Assembly: GCF_000765905.2 (NCBI RefSeq)
Contig: NZ_JRPL02000025.1
Location: 1 to 32,134, forward strand
Direction: 5' to 3'
Length of the DNA: 32,134 nt
DNA from: Helicobacter trogontum
GTDB taxonomy: Bacteria; Campylobacterota; Campylobacteria; Campylobacterales; Helicobacteraceae
Shown: positions 29,361-32,134 of the stretch, in pieces
Layout: each line of letters starts with the position of its first letter
Position numbering within the stretch: position 1 is the first letter of the stretch
Notes under the pieces: model-generated
The model's database searches: none
Told to the model about the DNA's origin: nothing
Seen by the model: the letters and a program-made list of their open reading frames with translations, nothing else
Position numbers and translations under genes: made by a program

Positions 29361-29410
29361 TTTTGTGAGAAACTCACAAGCCAAAGGCTAAAAAGCCCTT
29401 AGATTCTAAG
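29361..29410 (-). promoter_or_regulatory. Double-hairpin leader element, copy 2
   Basis: TTGTGAG/CTCACAA (29363-29369 with 29373-29379) and GGCT/AGCC (29386-29389 with 29394-29397), following the transposase gene and preceding the ribosome site of the 89-residue gene. Compared with 27892-27940, GTGAG/CTCAC replaces GTGGG/CCCAC (a paired change), while the GGCT/AGCC hairpin and its spacing stay the same. Confidence 0.55.
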
Positions 29411-29415
29411 TTTCT

Positions 29416-32049
29416 TTATTCTTTGCTTTTGGTTACCGCACTATAAAAACTCAAATCCCTTTTAACTTCACCCTTAGATTTCATGTTTTCTTCTTGTGTC
29501 TGTAACTCCACTAGATTCACTATATCTCCACCACTAATAGCCCTATTTGCCTCACTCTTTAGTTTTGCAGATACAATGTCTATATTATTGATTTTAGGCA
29601 CACAAGGCTTTATTGTTCTTGGAGCATTACTTGCAGCACTCTCTATTAAGCCCTGCAAGTTTGCATATTGACTATCTTTTGCAGTTTGCATATCTCTCTT
29701 AGCTGCCTTTATGCGTTTAAGCGATATTTTCTCAGCCATTTTTGCACTCTCTGCACTCACACCATCAAAGCCTATGCGGGTAGCTATATCTACAAACACC
29801 CCTTTTTCATCATAGATAAACAACTCTTGTGTATTATTGATATTTGGTCGCACGATTACAGAGTCATAGCTAAAGGCTTGAATGCTTTGATACCACACTC
29901 CACCATGCATAATGCCCTTTTTATTCACTCTGCGTTTTACACTTGGTGATAGCTTCATAATGAGTTCATACTCATTCATAGCCACTGCTTCATTTGCTTT
30001 TTGATTATAAGCCTCTGTTGGAGTCATGCCTAGTGAATCTAGATAGCGATTATTAAGCAGTGTATCCGTATATGTATCTATCGCATAAAGCATAGACTCA
30101 AAGCTATCTAGCTCTTTTAAGTTTGTTAATGCTCCCTTTTTAAGCCGTCTCTCTTTCTTACTAAAGAAAAATTCAATAGCCTGTCTCTGACTCACATTGT
30201 GTCCGATATAGCCACGCCCCCATGATACAACTCTATCTTGCAAACTTCTAAAAGTATTTTCTACATAAGGTTTTAACCACCCACTATAAGCCCTTACATT
30301 TTTATACTCTATATCTAAGTTTTCCATAACTGCCTTAGTGTATTTAGAGAGGAATGCCTTGCCATTGTCTCCTTTAATCATTTTAGGTTTGCCATACTTA
30401 AGGATATACTTTGCGACTGCACGAGCTACACCTAAGCTATTTTCAGTATCACTGATATGAAAGCTAACTACACGGCTATACGTATCTACTAAAGAGATAA
30501 GCACATATCTTTTTTGCCATGACTTTACATGACTTATATCAACACCCAAGCTCTCTGCCAAGCTTTGAGCATTAAAGACTTTGTCTAATGGCGTAGAATC
30601 TATCTCTACTACTTGATTAATGCTTGTAACTTTATAGTTACTCTTTCCTAAACTAGCTTTCATATTGCCAATTAGCGCATCTTCACCTCTGTGTGTAAGG
30701 GTGTTTTTAAGTCGATTTTTCTTTTTCCATGCGTTTATATATCTATTAAGCACTGCATAGCTTATATACTCACTTTTCTTAGATTTAAAGTCTATAATAT
30801 CATGCACTCCTTGCATATGTAAGTGCATATGCAAGAGCTCATGCACACTATTAATGTTTATACGAGCACTTTGTGCATTTAGGATAGAATCTAGCAAATC
30901 TTTTAGCCCCAAACTCTCAATAAGGCTAGCTCCCTCTCTCACATAACCCCTAATATCAAGTAATCCATCTAATCCTTGCTCTTTATATGCCCTCTGCCAA
31001 GCATAGAGTTTATTCTCACTAAGTTTCAAGTTGTAGTCATTATTTACATTGAGATTGACTGCTGCTACAAAGTCCTTTGCACTCACACCTTTATTTTTTA
31101 AGCTTTCCCAATCTTTTATAATCCGCTTTTTCTCTAACGCTATTCTTCTTGCCTTAGTTGTAGCAAAGTCAAATGAAGTGAGATTGTCTTGCCTTGCTTT
31201 TTGTGAGTGTATGTCTTGTATTGTTTCTTGCTTTGTATTTTGCAGGTTTGTTTCTTGTGTGTCTTGTGTTGTTTCTTGTGCTTCCTTGTCATTGCGAGAA
31301 TTTAGAACATCTTTAACATAATCTACATTGTCATTGCGAGAATGCGTAGCACTCATAGCAATCTCATCATTTACACTGCCCCCACTTGTCATGTTGTCTT
31401 TTTTACTTGTCAAGTCGCTATTATTTGTCATGTTGAGCGAAAGCGTTACATCTCTAATACTATCTGTTTCTTTTTGGTTATGCAAAAGATCACAAGCATC
31501 ATCTCCCCCATCATCACAAACATGCAAATCACCACACAAACTATTATGAGAATCCACTACACCACCCATTGTTGCAGTTGCTTCTGTATGAATGGACGCT
31601 ATATTAGATTCTATTGCTTTGCTTGGTATGTTGTTGTTATTTGTTAATATACTACTGCCTACACCACTACACGCCAAAGTGTCATTTACGCCACCACTCA
31701 CCACTGCACCACTACTCATGTCATTGAGTGCATGCAAAGTATGCGTAGCATTCGTGGTAATCTCATTACTCACACCAAATGTGTGTTTTGCCATCTTTTC
31801 TAGCATATCCACCCTATAATTATGCAGAAATGCCTCTGCTTCTGCTTCACTCTTAAAAGGCTCACTCCATATTTGGAGGACTTTACCACCACGACCAATG
31901 CCATTGGTGTACTTAAAAGGTAAAATTTTACCTTTTAAAGTGCAAAATTTTTTGCCAAGAATATCTGCACGCTTAATAGATTTTAATAAACCCTCAATGT
32001 TGCAGCCATGCAATTTCGCAAACTCTTTACTACTCATCCATTGTCCCAT
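29416..32049 (-). CDS. MuA-like DDE transposase with a long inserted region
   Basis: 877 residues, against about 660 in Mu. Order: N-terminal Mu-type DNA-binding domain (about 1-90, MSSKEFAKLHGCNIEGLLKS); a low-complexity Asn/Thr/Asp/Ser-rich insert (about 95-285); HTH subdomains (about 285-460); DDE core with VEIDSTPLD (Asp484), IKGDNGKAF (Asp561) and KPYVENTFR (Glu597), a D-35-E spacing; then the Mu C-terminal beta-barrel (VWYQSIQAFSYDS) and a MuB-contact tail. It catalyses replicative transposition of the phage. ATG 32049 after AGAGGA. Much of the insert derives from dispersed palindromes (31287-31767). Confidence 0.92.
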   Translation of the reverse strand: MGQWMSSKEFAKLHGCNIEGLLKSIKRADILGKKFCTLKGKILPFKYTNGIGRGGKVLQIWSEPFKSEAEAEAFLHNYRVDMLEKMAKHTFGVSNEITTNATHTLHALNDMSSGAVVSGGVNDTLACSGVGSSILTNNNNIPSKAIESNIASIHTEATATMGGVVDSHNSLCGDLHVCDDGGDDACDLLHNQKETDSIRDVTLSLNMTNNSDLTSKKDNMTSGGSVNDEIAMSATHSRNDNVDYVKDVLNSRNDKEAQETTQDTQETNLQNTKQETIQDIHSQKARQDNLTSFDFATTKARRIALEKKRIIKDWESLKNKGVSAKDFVAAVNLNVNNDYNLKLSENKLYAWQRAYKEQGLDGLLDIRGYVREGASLIESLGLKDLLDSILNAQSARININSVHELLHMHLHMQGVHDIIDFKSKKSEYISYAVLNRYINAWKKKNRLKNTLTHRGEDALIGNMKASLGKSNYKVTSINQVVEIDSTPLDKVFNAQSLAESLGVDISHVKSWQKRYVLISLVDTYSRVVSFHISDTENSLGVARAVAKYILKYGKPKMIKGDNGKAFLSKYTKAVMENLDIEYKNVRAYSGWLKPYVENTFRSLQDRVVSWGRGYIGHNVSQRQAIEFFFSKKERRLKKGALTNLKELDSFESMLYAIDTYTDTLLNNRYLDSLGMTPTEAYNQKANEAVAMNEYELIMKLSPSVKRRVNKKGIMHGGVWYQSIQAFSYDSVIVRPNINNTQELFIYDEKGVFVDIATRIGFDGVSAESAKMAEKISLKRIKAAKRDMQTAKDSQYANLQGLIESAASNAPRTIKPCVPKINNIDIVSAKLKSEANRAISGGDIVNLVELQTQEENMKSKGEVKRDLSFYSAVTKSKE
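31287..31767. repeat. Dispersed palindromic repeats inside the transposase gene
   Basis: Plus-strand copies of a TGTCATTGCGAGAATGCGTA...GCAATCTCAT unit: complete at 31329-31367, variant at 31719-31767 (ATGCGTAGCATTCGTGG inside), partial at 31287-31300. A second unit TGTCATGTTGAGCGAAAGCG starts at about 31427. Such units are usually intergenic dispersed palindromes; here they stay in frame and encode repeated peptides on the other strand (NEIAMSATHSRND and NEITTNATHTLHALND). A short T/G/C-rich tract at 31213-31280 encodes QETTQDTQE-like repeats. Confidence 0.7.
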
Positions 32050-32134
32050 TATTTTTCCTCTTTATAAGCAAAGCATGCTTGTCTTCTTGCCTTAACTTTA
32101 AGCTTACCATTATGTGTTCTTCTACTGAAGTGCC
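32030..32134 (-). CDS. Partial gene, C-terminal end only
   Basis: The frame is open from the window edge for 34 codons (GTSVEEHIMVSLKLRQEDKH, then ALLIKRKNNGTMDE) and overlaps the transposase start by 20 bp, the same style of overlap as other genes here. It would be the gene upstream of the transposase, where Mu-like phages have ner or a small regulator. Only the end is visible, so the identity is open. Confidence 0.35.
   Translation of the reverse strand, partial: GTSVEEHIMVSLKLRQEDKHALLIKRKNNGTMDE

Noticed and set aside
29152-32095. Rightward ORFs opposite the transposase gene
   Set aside because: They are antisense shadows of a strongly supported DDE transposase, without ribosome sites or recognisable domains.
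1-32134. tRNA or rRNA genes
   Set aside because: No cloverleaf with a TTCRA arm and no rRNA-like conserved tract was recognised by eye; a dedicated search could still find a divergent tRNA.

Overview
The window is most of a Mu-like (transposable) prophage in a low-GC, AT-rich genome. Codon use, protein style and gene content fit a Campylobacterota host, most likely an enterohepatic Helicobacter; this is inference from the sequence, since no host gene is present to confirm it. The transposition genes (DDE transposase, MuB-type ATPase, Gam, GemA-like, Mor-like), the Mu-type head genes (gpI/Z, gpT, gp28 terminase, gp29 portal, gp30, gpG) and a tail without any sheath or contractile baseplate gene suggest a transposable siphovirus rather than a Mu-type myovirus.

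Layout. (1) 1-2400: control module with an HTH-less S24 peptidase (-), a divergent small HTH protein, a near-perfect sigma70 promoter, two tiny membrane peptides, a BRO-N antirepressor-like protein and an orphan ORF. (2) 2646-14455, minus strand: tail fibre, distal tail protein, tape measure, tail chaperone pair with a -1 frameshift, tail tube with Ig-like domains, M15 endolysin, holin, Rz1/Rz spanins, head-tail connectors, major capsid, protease/scaffold. (3) 14668-22928, plus strand: small terminase, RCC1 propeller protein, DUF4376 and DUF1353 proteins, large terminase, portal, head morphogenesis protein with a possible C-terminal nuclease, gpG. The two late operons diverge from 14456-14667. 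(4) 22907-23765, minus: two-gene cargo, a dCTP-deaminase/dUTPase-fold protein lacking catalytic residues plus a small helical protein. (5) 23954-24202, plus: Mor-like activator. (6) 24199-32049, minus: early operon, transcribed from the right: transposase, small protein, MuB, short ORFs, a deoxyribosyltransferase-like protein, Gam, two regulators including GemA, then a second inverted copy of the HTH/membrane-peptide/BRO module whose BRO gene is truncated.

Within operons many genes are coupled by ATGA overlaps. The most unusual feature is a family of at least eight dispersed intergenic hairpin elements, about 120-260 nt each. Their stem sequences differ but stay paired, they share one 3x3 internal-loop signature, and they always have the same orientation relative to the surrounding operon. 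Seven lie in the minus-strand operons and one in the plus-strand operon, where the sequence is flipped. Other notable points are a textbook frameshift site in the tail chaperone genes, dispersed palindromes inserted in frame into the transposase gene, and the duplicated control module with a sharp recombination breakpoint in its BRO genes.
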